Source: Leptospiraceae bacterium (lineage in GTDB: Bacteria > Spirochaetota > Leptospiria > Leptospirales > Leptospiraceae). From it: 64,000 nt of DNA. The notes below the pieces were generated by a model. It ran no database searches. It saw nothing but the letters and a program-made list of their open reading frames with translations, and was not told the origin of the DNA. Location: positions 124,001-188,000 of the forward strand of contig JABTUZ010000002.1 in NCBI GenBank assembly GCA_015075105.1, in the 5' to 3' direction. Positions 28,875-38,724 of this stretch are shown here, in pieces. Position numbers and translations under genes: made by a program. How positions within the stretch are numbered: position 1 is the first letter of the stretch; each line of letters opens with the position of its first letter.

Positions 28875-29310
28875 ATTGTGTCTTATTTCCCTTGGCTCAA
28901 ATATAGGGAATAGAGTTCACTATATTCATCAAGCTGAGCTTTTGATTTCACTACACCCGGAGATTCAGATTGAAAAAAAATCTTCTCTATTGGAAACAAA
29001 AGCACTTGAGGTAACTAACCAACCGGATTTTATTAACTCTGTAATGAAAATCAGAACCCATCTTGCGCCGGAATGTCTTTTAGGGGTTTTTCAAAACATT
29101 GAATTTAAAATAGGGAGAATCAAAAGATTTGAAAAGGGGCCAAGAGAGATAGACATTGATCTGTTGTATTTTTCTGATTTTCGTATAAACACAAATGCAC
29201 TGACCATTCCTCATCATTCTCTTTTTACAAGACCATTTATTCGTAAGTTGATTCAAGAAATTGGCGAGGAAACAATTTATTCTAAAATTGGAGACTTAGA
29301 GCATGCGTAA
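28861..29310 (+). CDS. folK: 2-amino-4-hydroxy-6-hydroxymethyldihydropteridine diphosphokinase
   Basis: HPPK transfers pyrophosphate from ATP to hydroxymethyldihydropterin in folate synthesis. The 149-residue protein carries the family signatures ISLGSNIGNR at the start, the TNQPDFINSVMKI segment and RFEKGPREIDIDLLYF, which includes the Mg-binding residues. The ATG overlaps the end of the ATPase gene by 14 nt and the panB start lies 8 nt inside its own 3' end, indicating translational coupling. Confidence 0.93.
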   Translation: MNPDKLCLISLGSNIGNRVHYIHQAELLISLHPEIQIEKKSSLLETKALEVTNQPDFINSVMKIRTHLAPECLLGVFQNIEFKIGRIKRFEKGPREIDIDLLYFSDFRINTNALTIPHHSLFTRPFIRKLIQEIGEETIYSKIGDLEHA

Positions 29311-30103
29311 TATTATAGAAATTTTTAAGAAAAAAAAACTATCCAAGACTCCCATTTCTGTTGTTACCTGTTACGATTATACATTTTCTAAAATAATTTC
29401 TGAAACAGATGTTGATTGTATTTTAGTGGGTGACTCACTCGGAATGGTTATCCAAGGAAATGAGAGTACTCTTCCGGTGACTTTAGAAGAAATGATCTAC
29501 CATTCAAAGTCAGTTCGCAAAGGCTCACCTGATAAATGTATAGTTTGTGATTTGCCTTTTTTAAGTTATCAGGTAAGTATTGAAGAAGGAATTCGATCAG
29601 CCGGAAAAGTTATGAAAGAGTCCGGTTGCGATGCAATTAAAATAGAAGGAGGGGGCAACTATATGTTTGAGCTGACGAGAAGATTAAACGAAATAGGAAT
29701 CCCTGTCATGGGACATCTCGGACTCACTCCACAATCTTTCCAAACTCTTGGTGGGTTTAAGTTGCAAGGGAAAGAAATATCTTCTCAAGAAAAAATGAAA
29801 CAAGACGCAATCCACCTTGAAAAAGCAGGAAATTTTTCTGTAGTACTCGAAATGATACCTGAAACTTTAGGAGAAGAAATCACGAAAAATCTTTCTACCT
29901 CAGCTACAATCGGAATCGGAGCCGGTAGAAAAGTTGATGGACAAGTTTTGGTTTTATACGATTTGTTAGGTTTTGGGAAAGATTTCCACCCAAAGTTTTT
30001 AAAAAAATACGCAAGCCTTTATGAAGTTATAAAAAATGCGTTAGACAATTATTCTAAAGAAGTAGAATCACAATCCTTTCCAGAAGAAAAAAATATTTTT
30101 TAA
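29303..30103 (+). CDS. panB: 3-methyl-2-oxobutanoate hydroxymethyltransferase
   Basis: PanB converts ketoisovalerate and methylene-THF to ketopantoate, the first step of pantothenate synthesis. The 266-residue protein shows VVTCYDYTFSKI, ILVGDSLGMVIQG, PFLSYQVS, VMGHLGLTPQSF and the GIGAGRKVDGQVLVLYDLLG motif typical of the family. It overlaps folK by 8 nt and ends 15 nt from the convergent cheY. Folate and pantothenate genes thus share an operon. Confidence 0.95.
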   Translation: MRNIIEIFKKKKLSKTPISVVTCYDYTFSKIISETDVDCILVGDSLGMVIQGNESTLPVTLEEMIYHSKSVRKGSPDKCIVCDLPFLSYQVSIEEGIRSAGKVMKESGCDAIKIEGGGNYMFELTRRLNEIGIPVMGHLGLTPQSFQTLGGFKLQGKEISSQEKMKQDAIHLEKAGNFSVVLEMIPETLGEEITKNLSTSATIGIGAGRKVDGQVLVLYDLLGFGKDFHPKFLKKYASLYEVIKNALDNYSKEVESQSFPEEKNIF

Positions 30104-30118
30104 TCTTCAGAAATTCTA

Positions 30119-30478
30119 TTAAATTAGCTGCTTTACAAGTTCTAGTAAGTCTTCGCCTTCAAATGGTTTTATAAGCCATGCGACTGCACCTGCTTTTTTT
30201 CCGGCTTCTTTTAGCTCTTCGCTGGATTCGGTAGTGAGTATAACTATCTTCATATCTTTTCCGTTTGGCATTAAAAGAACATCTCTTGTCAGGTCTATTC
30301 CATTCTGCCCGGGCATATTTACATCAAACACTCCAAGATCAAACTTTTCGGCTTGAAGAATTTTTTTTGCTTCTTCTGCGTTAGGTGCAGTTTTCACGTC
30401 ATACCCTTCATCGGATAAAGTCATGTCCACTATTTTTAGTACCGTGTTTGCATCATCTACTGCGAGTATTTTCTTCAT
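30119..30478 (-). CDS. cheY: CheY-type response regulator
   Basis: The 119-residue protein is a single receiver domain with the acidic pair AVDDAN, phosphoacceptor Asp52 in VFDVNMPGQNG, threonine in VILTTESS and lysine in LIKPFEGED. It starts at ATG 30478 with AAGGAG upstream; the open frame extends further 5' into the neighbour, without a ribosome-binding site. It is the last gene of the che operon and is the probable soluble output that reaches the flagellar motor. It could also be one of several CheY paralogues in the genome. Confidence 0.9.
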   Translation of the reverse strand: MKKILAVDDANTVLKIVDMTLSDEGYDVKTAPNAEEAKKILQAEKFDLGVFDVNMPGQNGIDLTRDVLLMPNGKDMKIVILTTESSEELKEAGKKAGAVAWLIKPFEGEDLLELVKQLI

Positions 30479-30488
30479 ACTAATCTCC

Positions 30489-31748
30489 TTAGTTTTCAAT
30501 TTCCAGAAGTGGAAAACGTATAGAAACAGAAACATCGTATTCGCTTTTATTCTGAACATTATTATTCTTTATAGTAAAAATTCTAAATTCCCCTTTGTGA
30601 AGTTCGATAATTTTCTTCACTACAGATAGCCCGATACCAGCTCCAAACTCTTCTAAAAAATACCCTTCGTGAGAAACTGTACTTATGCGATAAAACGGCT
30701 CAAAAACCTTATCTTGATGCTCTTCTGAAATCCCTATAGTTCCATCTTGATTGTGGTGGGCTGGGTTGATAATTTTAATTTCTAAAATTTTTTCTTTTAC
30801 AAATACTATTAGATATATAGTTTCTATGTTGTTGGAATACTTCATTGCATTTATGAGCAGTTCGAGTATTGCAGATTCCATAAGCTCTCTATTGAAAATA
30901 ATTTTTGCATTGAGTATAGATTTTGGAATTGAACTGACAACCAATTTTTGATATTTCATATTCAGCATGGGTTTTATTTTTGTTTTGCAAGTTTCAAAAA
31001 ATTTTGCTAGTTCAAAGATTTCGATTTGATCTTTAACCAACACATCATTCATTAAAATTGTCTGTGCTTTCACAAATCCATTCACTAGATTTTTTGCAGA
31101 AGTATAATTTTCTTTCATTAGCTGGAATGCTTTTTCTGAAATCTCTACCTTTTTCGTATCGGGGTTTACATTCGCTTTGGAAACAAGTAAGCTAAGAGAA
31201 GACAACAATCCACCAAAACCACCACCATGAAAAAGTCCTATGTTTACCTGACGTATAGTCTTTGCTGCGATAGAATCAATCTTAGTTTTCTGAAGTTCTT
31301 TCTTCCATTCAAAAACTTGTAGCAACTCTTTAAAATGTATTTCTTCATTTTCAGAAATTGTTTTTAATTTATTTCTCAGTTTATAGATTTCATAAGCCTT
31401 TTCTAATTTACTTTTCAAAAAACCTATTTCAATCGGTTTAATTAAAAAATCAAAAGCCTTGTGGCTACTCAAAGAAGAAATGATCAAATTGGTATCAGCA
31501 ATTCCTGAAACAACAATACAAATAATTTCAGAATTTTCTTTTATTACTTCTTCGATTAATTCGTTCCCGTCCATTTCTGGCATGATCATGTCTGTAAGTA
31601 ATATATGAAATTGTGAAGTGCGAAGTTTCTGTAGTGCTTCTTTTCCACTCTTAGCAAGCTCATACTTGTAATTTAAGGAGAGCATCATCTCTCCCAACAC
31701 TTCGAGCATGTCTTTGTTGTCATCTACAACTAAAACTTTTGGAGTCAT
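30489..31748 (-). CDS. REC domain-histidine kinase-like ATPase protein in che operon
   Basis: The 419-residue protein starts with a receiver domain (Asp53 in LTDMIMPEMDG), then a helical linker, and a GHKL ATPase at the C-terminus (LLINAMKYSNN N box; GAGIGLSVVKKII G2 box). A typical HisKA H box (S-H-E-x-R) is not visible in the linker, though GLFHGGGFGG contains a histidine. The classical DxGxG motif is replaced by INPAHHNQDG. It sits between cheB and cheY, overlapping cheB by 4 nt. It may phosphorylate or regulate CheY; that is inference. Confidence 0.8.
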   Translation of the reverse strand: MTPKVLVVDDNKDMLEVLGEMMLSLNYKYELAKSGKEALQKLRTSQFHILLTDMIMPEMDGNELIEEVIKENSEIICIVVSGIADTNLIISSLSSHKAFDFLIKPIEIGFLKSKLEKAYEIYKLRNKLKTISENEEIHFKELLQVFEWKKELQKTKIDSIAAKTIRQVNIGLFHGGGFGGLLSSLSLLVSKANVNPDTKKVEISEKAFQLMKENYTSAKNLVNGFVKAQTILMNDVLVKDQIEIFELAKFFETCKTKIKPMLNMKYQKLVVSSIPKSILNAKIIFNRELMESAILELLINAMKYSNNIETIYLIVFVKEKILEIKIINPAHHNQDGTIGISEEHQDKVFEPFYRISTVSHEGYFLEEFGAGIGLSVVKKIIELHKGEFRIFTIKNNNVQNKSEYDVSVSIRFPLLEIEN

Positions 31749-32818
31749 GGACTTAGCCTATTGTCATATATTTTCTGACATTGCGAAACCAATTCTTCAA
31801 CGATAGAATCTAAAGGCATTTGAACCGAGATAGCTCCAGATAGATAGGCTTCCCTTGGCATTCCATACACAACACAGGTTTTTTCGTCTTGCCCAATCGT
31901 GAATGATCCTTGTTCAAACATTTTTTTAAGTCCGTAAGCCCCATCTTTTCCCATTCCTGTAAGGATTACGCCGATTGTGTTTTTACAGATAGAAGTTTCT
32001 GCAATTGATTGAAATAACACATCCACTGAGGGTCTGTGTCCAGATACTTTTTCTCCTTGAAAAATTTCTACACAGATAGATTTATTTTTTTCCTTTATCG
32101 CAAGGTGAGATTCTCCACCCGGTGCTACATAGGCTACTCCATCTTTTAAAACATCTCCCGATTTTGCTTCTACTACTTCTAAAGCGGACAAAAGGTTTAG
32201 TCTTTGTGCAAATAGTTTCGTAAATCCCTCGGGCATGTGTTGAACTATTACGATAGGTGGAAGCCCTTCTGGAAGTTCGATTAAAATATCTCTAAGTGCG
32301 TTTGTACCTCCGGTAGAGGCACCGATTGCAATCAAGCGAACATTAGTTTCGCTTATTTTTTTTTGTGATAGTTTTTTTTCTTTAGCTAAAATTTTTTTTG
32401 TTTTGGTTGATTTTATATTTGCCTTGCTTGCAATAATTACTTTTTCAGTAAGCTCGTTGATAGTTCTTTCCATTCCTCCTTCTTCACCAAGAGGTTTGGT
32501 AACAAAATCAACCGCTCCCGCATCCAGTGCTTCGAGGGTAATAGATTGCCCTTCTGATGTAAATGAGCTGACCATGACTACGGGGATATAGTACTGCGGG
32601 ATTAGTTTTTTTAAAAACTCTACTCCGTTCATCTTTGGCATTTCCACATCAAGGGTTAAGACATCAGGTTGCAACTCTACTATTTTGTCTCTTGCTTCAT
32701 AAGCGTTAGACGCTGTTCCTATGACTTCGATTTGGTCTGACTTGCTTAATCCTCTTGATAGAATGGATCGAATAATAGCTTGGTCATCGACAATGAGAAC
32801 TCTAATTTTTTTCGACAT
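31745..32818 (-). CDS. cheB: Protein-glutamate methylesterase/deamidase CheB
   Basis: CheB demethylates chemoreceptor glutamates, activated by phosphorylation of its receiver domain. The 357-residue protein has the receiver (Asp57 in LTLDVEMPKMNG), a linker of charged residues, and the esterase with GASTGGTNAL (Ser), HMPEGFT (His) and GMGKDGA (Asp) catalytic motifs. The ATG at 32818 is preferred over a TTG two codons earlier. It overlaps cheR by 17 nt, the usual arrangement for these paired enzymes. Confidence 0.95.
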   Translation of the reverse strand: MSKKIRVLIVDDQAIIRSILSRGLSKSDQIEVIGTASNAYEARDKIVELQPDVLTLDVEMPKMNGVEFLKKLIPQYYIPVVMVSSFTSEGQSITLEALDAGAVDFVTKPLGEEGGMERTINELTEKVIIASKANIKSTKTKKILAKEKKLSQKKISETNVRLIAIGASTGGTNALRDILIELPEGLPPIVIVQHMPEGFTKLFAQRLNLLSALEVVEAKSGDVLKDGVAYVAPGGESHLAIKEKNKSICVEIFQGEKVSGHRPSVDVLFQSIAETSICKNTIGVILTGMGKDGAYGLKKMFEQGSFTIGQDEKTCVVYGMPREAYLSGAISVQMPLDSIVEELVSQCQKIYDNRLSP

Positions 32819-33650
32819 GACCAATGCTCTTTTTGTAAATTGAAGGATAAATCTGTTTCAATCCAAATTTATTGAATAGCAAAGATTCTGTTAGTCCAAT
32901 AAATAGATAGCCGTTGTAATTTAAAAAATCATTTAGCTGCCCGATGAGGTTATCTCTTGTTTCATCATCAAAATAGATTAACACATTTCTAAGGAAAATG
33001 ATATCAAACTTTCCTTGAAAAGGAAAATCTTTTCTTAATAAATTCAAAACTCTAAAATCAATCATTCTTTTTATTTTAGGTGAAATTTCTGATTTTCCGT
33101 TTTGCAATTTTGTTGTGTATTGCTCTCTTAGATAGCTCGGAAGTTTTTCTATAACAGATTCTCTGTATTCTCCATGACATGCAGTTTGAATAGCTCTGCG
33201 AGAAACATCAGTTGCCAAAATTTTTATACTGCAATTGCAAGGTTGATTCACTCGAAAAAATGCATCTAAGAGCATGGCTACAGTGTAGGCTTCTTCACCG
33301 GTAGAGCATGCAGCTACCCAATATTTTAATTTATGCTCTGGCAAATCTTCGAGCTGGTGTTTTTGTTCAGGAAAAATTTTCTGGGTTAGTATTTCAAATT
33401 GGGTATCTTCTCTGTAAAAATATGTATGGTGGGTGGTTACTTTGTCTATAAAATCATTGAGCAAGTCTTCATCTTTTTCTTCTAAAAGTTTATAAAAAAG
33501 CTCTTTGTAGTTTTCAAGTTTGTATTTGATTAAAATGGGAATCAAACGATTGTTTAAAGTACTCAATCCGTTATGCGAAAACGTAACTCCGGTTTTTAGT
33601 TTAATATATTCTAAATATCGAATATATAAATCTTCAGTAAGCCCAAGCAT
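32802..33650 (-). CDS. cheR: Chemotaxis protein methyltransferase CheR
   Basis: CheR adds methyl groups from SAM to chemoreceptor glutamates. The 282-residue protein shows an N-terminal helical domain, TTHHTYFYRED and the SAM site VAACSTGEEAYTVAML, then ILATDVSRRA, and FDIIFLRNVLIYF near the C-terminal third. It shares an overlap with cheB and lies 4 nt after cheA. Its small N-terminal and beta-subdomains would be the site that binds the receptor's C-terminal pentapeptide. Confidence 0.95.
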   Translation of the reverse strand: MLGLTEDLYIRYLEYIKLKTGVTFSHNGLSTLNNRLIPILIKYKLENYKELFYKLLEEKDEDLLNDFIDKVTTHHTYFYREDTQFEILTQKIFPEQKHQLEDLPEHKLKYWVAACSTGEEAYTVAMLLDAFFRVNQPCNCSIKILATDVSRRAIQTACHGEYRESVIEKLPSYLREQYTTKLQNGKSEISPKIKRMIDFRVLNLLRKDFPFQGKFDIIFLRNVLIYFDDETRDNLIGQLNDFLNYNGYLFIGLTESLLFNKFGLKQIYPSIYKKSIGHVEKN

Positions 33651-33654
33651 AGAA

Positions 33655-35562
33655 TTAACTCATTACACTTTCTTCAAAGTTTCTCGCATACATCTGTACG
33701 ATATATTCCGTGTCGATGATTACACCCACCTGACCATCACCTAGAATTGCACTACCGGTAAGACCCTGCAAAGATTCCATAGTCTCGTCTAAGGGTTTCA
33801 CTACAACTTGTTGACTTCCGATAATTTTATCTAACTTGATTGCAACGAAGTTTTCTTTTTTCCCGACCACTACGGCAATCCTATCTTCACTTTTTTCCAA
33901 AGAATTTTCGTATTGAAATACTTCTGTAAGCTCTACTACAGAGATGAGTCTGTTATTTAACTTCATCACTTCTTGGTGATCGTGAATTTCTGAAACTGTG
34001 AGTGAAGTAAGGTCGATAAATCTTTCTATGTTTTCAGTAGGAATAATGTAATACCTTCCTCGGAACTGCACAACCATTGCATCTATAATTGCAAGCGTAA
34101 GCGGGATTCTAAGATAAAAGGTGGAGCCTTCTCTGTAAACAGAGTGAACGTCTATTTTCCCTTTTAGCTTAGTGATTTCTTTTTTTACTACATCCATTCC
34201 GACACCCCTGCCGGAAATATCTGTAACCGAATCGGCTGTAGAAAATCCGGGTAAAAAGATCAATTCCCATACCTCAAAGTCGCTCAGGGAATTTGGATCC
34301 GTGGTGAGTATCTCATTTTCAATTGCTTTGTTTAAAATCTTTTCTCGATTCAACCCTTTGCCGTTGTCTGAAATAATAATCCAGATTTCGTTACCTCTGT
34401 GCATCGCTTCCAAAGTGATAAGTCCGAGTGGAGGCTTAGAATTTTTTACTCTTTCGGCTTCTGTTTCGATTCCGTGATCTACTGCATTTCTGATGATATG
34501 TACCAAAGGGTCGGAAAGTTTTTCGATGATAGACTTATCTATTTCTGTTTCTTCACCTTTTACTTCGAGTCTAACATTTTTACCGGATTTTTTAGAAACA
34601 TCTCTAACCAATCGGTGCATTTTTTGAAATAAACCGGAAATAGGAACCATTCTCATGGATAAACCAATTTCCTGCAAGTCGTGAGTGATCTTACTTAATT
34701 GAGAAGCAGACCTTCTAAGCATTTCTATATTTAAGATTTCGTCGTTAGCGTGCCTCGATACCATTGCGTCAACTATTACCAATTCACCCAGTAGGTTTAC
34801 GAGTAAGTCTAATTTAGAAGTAGGGATTCTAATATCTGAGGCTTCTTGGTGGTCTTCTGTTTTTAGCTCTTTTGTATCGGTGGATTTTTGGTTGGGGGTT
34901 TCTTTGAGCACTTCGGTTTCTAAATTTGCCTGTGGTGTTTGCTGTATTTCTTCTTTAAAAATTTCAAACTTCTTGGCATCGCTTTCTTTTGTGGAAGACT
35001 TGGTTTCTTCCCTTGAAGTATTTTCTTCATTGGATGAATTTGAAGCCTTCTCTCTATTCTCTTCTTGGTTCTCTATTTCTTCTGTTTGTAAATTTTTAAC
35101 ATCGGTGAAGATTTCAAATTTTTTAGGCTTAGTTTCTTTTTCGGACTCTGAGGGAAAAACAGGATTCGCTGTTTCTATATTTTTTAATTCTTCAATGAGT
35201 AAGTCCGCAGTGTTTTCTAAACCCTTGTCTTTACCGGTGGAGTCTATAATGGAAATTAGCTCTTTCAAAAAATCGTGAACTCTAAAGAGGCTTTCGATAC
35301 TCTCAGGTTCAATCTTTAATTTTTTCTTTCTGTATAAATCTAAAATACTTTCTGCTTGGTGGGCTACCCTTACAAGCTCCTTCATTCCAAAAAAACCGGA
35401 TGAGCCTTTGATGCTGTGAAAATGCCGAAAAAGACTATTTATCACATCATAATCAAGCTCTTCACTATTTAAAACTTTTTCTTCAAGATGAACAAGAATA
35501 GACTCGATTTTACTTAAATCTTCTTGAGTGTCTTTTAGAAAATCTTTTAAAAATTCGTCCAT
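33655..35562 (-). CDS. cheA: Chemotaxis sensor kinase CheA
   Basis: The 635-residue kinase has an HPt domain with His49 in FRHFHSIKGSSG, a long acidic linker (about 130-245) in which a KKFEIF motif recurs and where the CheY-binding P2 domain is absent or reduced, a dimerisation region (IRIPTSKLDLLVNLLGELVI), the ATPase (HIIRNAVDHGIE N box, SDNGKGLNREK, GRGVGMDVVKKEI) and a CheW-like regulatory domain at the end. It lies 1 nt downstream of cheW and links the receptor signal to CheY and CheB. Confidence 0.96.
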   Translation of the reverse strand: MDEFLKDFLKDTQEDLSKIESILVHLEEKVLNSEELDYDVINSLFRHFHSIKGSSGFFGMKELVRVAHQAESILDLYRKKKLKIEPESIESLFRVHDFLKELISIIDSTGKDKGLENTADLLIEELKNIETANPVFPSESEKETKPKKFEIFTDVKNLQTEEIENQEENREKASNSSNEENTSREETKSSTKESDAKKFEIFKEEIQQTPQANLETEVLKETPNQKSTDTKELKTEDHQEASDIRIPTSKLDLLVNLLGELVIVDAMVSRHANDEILNIEMLRRSASQLSKITHDLQEIGLSMRMVPISGLFQKMHRLVRDVSKKSGKNVRLEVKGEETEIDKSIIEKLSDPLVHIIRNAVDHGIETEAERVKNSKPPLGLITLEAMHRGNEIWIIISDNGKGLNREKILNKAIENEILTTDPNSLSDFEVWELIFLPGFSTADSVTDISGRGVGMDVVKKEITKLKGKIDVHSVYREGSTFYLRIPLTLAIIDAMVVQFRGRYYIIPTENIERFIDLTSLTVSEIHDHQEVMKLNNRLISVVELTEVFQYENSLEKSEDRIAVVVGKKENFVAIKLDKIIGSQQVVVKPLDETMESLQGLTGSAILGDGQVGVIIDTEYIVQMYARNFEESVMS

Positions 35563-35563
35563 C

Positions 35564-36124
35564 TTAATTTTCTCTTTGTTTTATAATCTCTGACTCAGAT
35601 TTATTTAGTGCAGATTTTGGAACTTCACTTTCATGGATTAAATTTTTTAAATCGAGTATGATTTTTACTTCTTCACCTGACTTTCCTATCCCTTTCACAA
35701 ACTTGCTGTTTATAGAGTCTCCCATTTTTGGTGGAGGCTCAATTTCACTTTCAGGAATAAACTCTACTTCGTTCACTGCATCTACAATAAGACCAATAGA
35801 AGAGTTGTCCATACTCGCAATGATTATGCAAGTTCTTTCGTCGTACTCTCTTTTTGCTACATTGAAACGAATACGCACGTCCAAAACAGGAAGAACTTTC
35901 CCGCGTAAATTAATAATTCCCATGATGGAAGGTGGTAGGTTTGGAACTTCTGTGATCGGCTGCATTGCCACTATCTCTGTCACATAACGTATTTCTAACG
36001 AGTAGAGTTTTTTATCGCACACAAAAACAAGGTATTTGTTTTCGAGAGTGTCTTCCTCATCTTCATCGAAAAAATCATCCTCATCATCTGAAAAGTTTTT
36101 CGTTTTCAATAATTCGCTTTTCAT
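35564..36124 (-). CDS. cheW: Chemotaxis coupling protein CheW
   Basis: The 186-residue protein couples CheA to the receptor. After a ~35-residue acidic leader (DDEDDFFDEDEED) comes the CheW SH3-like fold: KYLVFVCDKKLYSLEIRYV, IMGIINLRGKVLPVLDVR, and FVKGIGKSGEEVKIILDL. The ATG at 36124 has AAGGA about 10 nt upstream. A longer frame from 36211 would overlap the receptor gene and has no clear site. The acidic leader is unusual for CheW. Confidence 0.93.
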   Translation of the reverse strand: MKSELLKTKNFSDDEDDFFDEDEEDTLENKYLVFVCDKKLYSLEIRYVTEIVAMQPITEVPNLPPSIMGIINLRGKVLPVLDVRIRFNVAKREYDERTCIIIASMDNSSIGLIVDAVNEVEFIPESEIEPPPKMGDSINSKFVKGIGKSGEEVKIILDLKNLIHESEVPKSALNKSESEIIKQREN

Positions 36125-36128
36125 GGGA

Positions 36129-38420
36129 TTAGTATCCTTCAAATTCTTTGTCTTCAAGAGAAATGACTTTTTCGGGGTCGATTTTGGCTTGTTTGTGTGA
36201 GCCATTCCCATTTTGTGAGACAGCTTTTTTAACTACAGGTGCGTTATGCGAGCGACTTTGCTCTTGAGTTTTTTTGGATTGAGCCGGGTTGACAGGTGGT
36301 TGATTAGAGTCTTTGATGTGGAATTTTGCAATAATCTCCGACATACTCTCTGCCTGACCTGCAAGCTCAGTACTGGAAGAGGCAATCTCTTCGGAGTTGG
36401 ATGCATTGGTCTGGGTGACTTGCTCGATCTGCTGCATGCTCTTTTCTATTTCTACAAGTCCTTTTACCTGCTCATCTGATGCGATCACTACCTCTTTCAT
36501 AAGAGTTGCCACCTCATTGACGCTTTCACTAATTTCAGTCAAAGCAATAAAAGTTTTTTCCGCAATGTCAACACCGTTGTTTGCTTTGTTTATCGACTCT
36601 TGAATGAGGTCTGCTGTTTCTCTTGCGGCTTTTGCACTACGATCAGATAGCCTTTTTACTTCTTCTGCGACTACTGCAAATCCTTTTCCGTGCTTACCTG
36701 CTCTTGCTGCCTCTACTGCCGCATTTAAGGAAAGTAGGTTTGTCTGAAATGCAATTTCATCTATTGCTTTTATAATTTTAGAAATATTGTCCGATGCGTT
36801 CTTGATCTGGTTCATCGCATTTTTTAGCTCGCTCATCATCTCTTCTCCTTTCTTTGAGCTGGTGAGTGTGTGAGTAGAAAGCTCGTTGGCTCTTTTTGCA
36901 TTTTCTGAGGCTTGTTTGGTCTGAGAACTTAACTCTGTAACTGCTGCAGAGATTTCTTCCACAGATGCTGCTTGCTCTGATGAACCTTGGGCAAGTGACT
37001 GACTCGCTTCAGAAATCTGTCCTGCCCCACCGTGGACTTCACTTACTGCTTGAATCATTACACCAAGGATTTCATTGAATGAGTCCAAGGTTTTATTTAG
37101 TGAATTTTTAATTTCAGCGTGACCGCCCTTGTATTCTCCGTTTACATATTCCCGTAAGTTTCCATTTGCCATTTCTGCCATTACTTTGGAGGCTTCTTCG
37201 ATTGGCTCGACCATTTTTACTACGATATCGTTTATGCCGGGAGGAATGGCTTTGAAGTCTGTGCCGATTTCTTCTTCGGACATCCTTGAGTCCAAGATAC
37301 CGTCTTTGATTTTTTCTGCAAATTCCTTAGCACGGGCAACTAAAGTTTCTATTTGAGATGTAATGCTTTTGGTCAAAACAATTGCCAAGAATATCGTACC
37401 GAGAAGAGTACCGGCAAGCAGGACGTAAACGAGGTAAAGAATTTTCGTTTCTTTTACTAAATTTTCATCCAATTTTTTTACGAGTAGCCCTGAAGTGTTT
37501 TTATTCACTTCAAAAATTGCGTTAGTCGCCACTGTAGCAATTTTAAAGTATTCCGAAGGAGTGATTGTAAGTTCTTTTGCAGTTACAATTTCTTTTTTTA
37601 TGACTGAGATATAATTTTCTATAATTGAATTGAGCTTGTCAATTTCTTCTTTAGAAAAAATTTTCTCATCCGGATTGTATTTTCTTGCCATTTCTAATGA
37701 ATCTTTTGAAAATTTAGAATAAAAAAGCAAATCTTGATATAGGAAAATAAACTTTTCAAACTCATCATTTGAATTATTTTTTTTATTAAGTAAACTAATT
37801 CCATAGGCTCTAGTCTTTCCTACAGTTTCAGCTAAGAAAGGCATTTTAAAGATGGATAAATCCATAATATAATAAGTATCAGAATTTGGATCTAAAACTA
37901 ATCCCGAAGCATCCCCCAATTTGGTAATAAATTTTAATGAATTATCAATTGCATTACTGTGAATTTCGAGATTTTCTAAAGAAGAAACAGTTTTATAGGT
38001 ATCTTTTAATTTTTTATAATCTTTAGAAATTTTCTCCCAACCAGAGGTTACATGCAATTTTTGAGATGCTGTCTTGCCGAATTTTTCAATTTCCAGATCT
38101 ATTCTATCTAATTCAGATTCTATTTTAGATAATTCGGAAATTATTTCATTGCTTTTGTCTCCACCGTGGTATCTGGAACTAAGCCCACGATGCACAGCAA
38201 GATTATTATTGAAATCAACTGCCATTAATACTACTTTTGTACCTTCATTTTCGAGAGTGAAAAATTCCATTTTACGGGCTTGCTCTTTGTATATCATAAA
38301 TCCCATAACGAGAAGTGGGATTAGAACCGCCAAGACCATTAGAATGAGTCTTTGCTGGATTGAGAATTTATTAAAAATTCTAAAGAGTATGTTGGTATTG
38401 TGAGTTTTATTGTGACTCAT
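36129..38420 (-). CDS. Methyl-accepting chemotaxis protein with NIT-like sensor and C-terminal tether
   Basis: The 763-residue receptor has a membrane segment at about 24-45, a ~290-residue periplasmic domain ([13 protein letters not shown] near residue 76 resembles the nitrate/nitrite-sensing NIT domain), a second membrane segment (about 333-357), a HAMP linker, and a long methyl-accepting coiled coil. The hairpin tip reads [23 protein letters not shown] split over two helices. A flexible 50-residue linker (rich in Ser, Gln, Asn) leads to a final KEFEGY. EFEGY fits the x-[FWYH]-x-x-[FWYH] rule for CheR/CheB tethering. It is the first gene of the che operon; the ligand is unknown. Confidence 0.92.
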   Translation of the reverse strand: MSHNKTHNTNILFRIFNKFSIQQRLILMVLAVLIPLLVMGFMIYKEQARKMEFFTLENEGTKVVLMAVDFNNNLAVHRGLSSRYHGGDKSNEIISELSKIESELDRIDLEIEKFGKTASQKLHVTSGWEKISKDYKKLKDTYKTVSSLENLEIHSNAIDNSLKFITKLGDASGLVLDPNSDTYYIMDLSIFKMPFLAETVGKTRAYGISLLNKKNNSNDEFEKFIFLYQDLLFYSKFSKDSLEMARKYNPDEKIFSKEEIDKLNSIIENYISVIKKEIVTAKELTITPSEYFKIATVATNAIFEVNKNTSGLLVKKLDENLVKETKILYLVYVLLAGTLLGTIFLAIVLTKSITSQIETLVARAKEFAEKIKDGILDSRMSEEEIGTDFKAIPPGINDIVVKMVEPIEEASKVMAEMANGNLREYVNGEYKGGHAEIKNSLNKTLDSFNEILGVMIQAVSEVHGGAGQISEASQSLAQGSSEQAASVEEISAAVTELSSQTKQASENAKRANELSTHTLTSSKKGEEMMSELKNAMNQIKNASDNISKIIKAIDEIAFQTNLLSLNAAVEAARAGKHGKGFAVVAEEVKRLSDRSAKAARETADLIQESINKANNGVDIAEKTFIALTEISESVNEVATLMKEVVIASDEQVKGLVEIEKSMQQIEQVTQTNASNSEEIASSSTELAGQAESMSEIIAKFHIKDSNQPPVNPAQSKKTQEQSRSHNAPVVKKAVSQNGNGSHKQAKIDPEKVISLEDKEFEGY

Positions 38421-38724
38421 AGTGGTAATCCTGCCTTTACAAAAACCAAATTTAAAAAAATTTGTATCTTAGTGAAGAATTACAATACATTTTAAAAAAA
38501 GTAGTGTCAAGAACTTTAATTTAAAAATATTCTTCTTCTTACTTTTAATCTAATTGCAATACTATACGTCCAATAATTTTTTTTAGAGAATAAATGTAAT
38601 CTTTTAAAAATAGTTTGTCAATAATTTTTTTCCTCTAAAGAAATAATTTTTTTCTTTTGTAGTAGTTAGAGCTTAGAGCGTGTTGTATTTGTGTTGTCTT
38701 TTTTGTTCACGTAAGTTTTTTCTC
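38421..38724. other. 304-nt AT-rich intergenic stretch with che promoter
   Basis: No credible open frame is seen. The region carries a good sigma-70-type promoter for the minus-strand che operon at 38482-38510. The part nearer the DUF1564-C gene (about 38560-38720) is AT-rich with no recognisable repeats. Confidence 0.6.
38482..38510 (-). promoter_or_regulatory. Putative sigma-70 promoter of the che operon
   Basis: Read on the minus strand, a perfect TTGACA (complement of 38505-38510) is followed after 17 nt by TATTGT (complement of 38482-38487). It lies about 60 nt upstream of the mcp start. It does not look like a flagellar sigma-28 promoter, because no GCCGATAA-like box is present. Confidence 0.65.
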
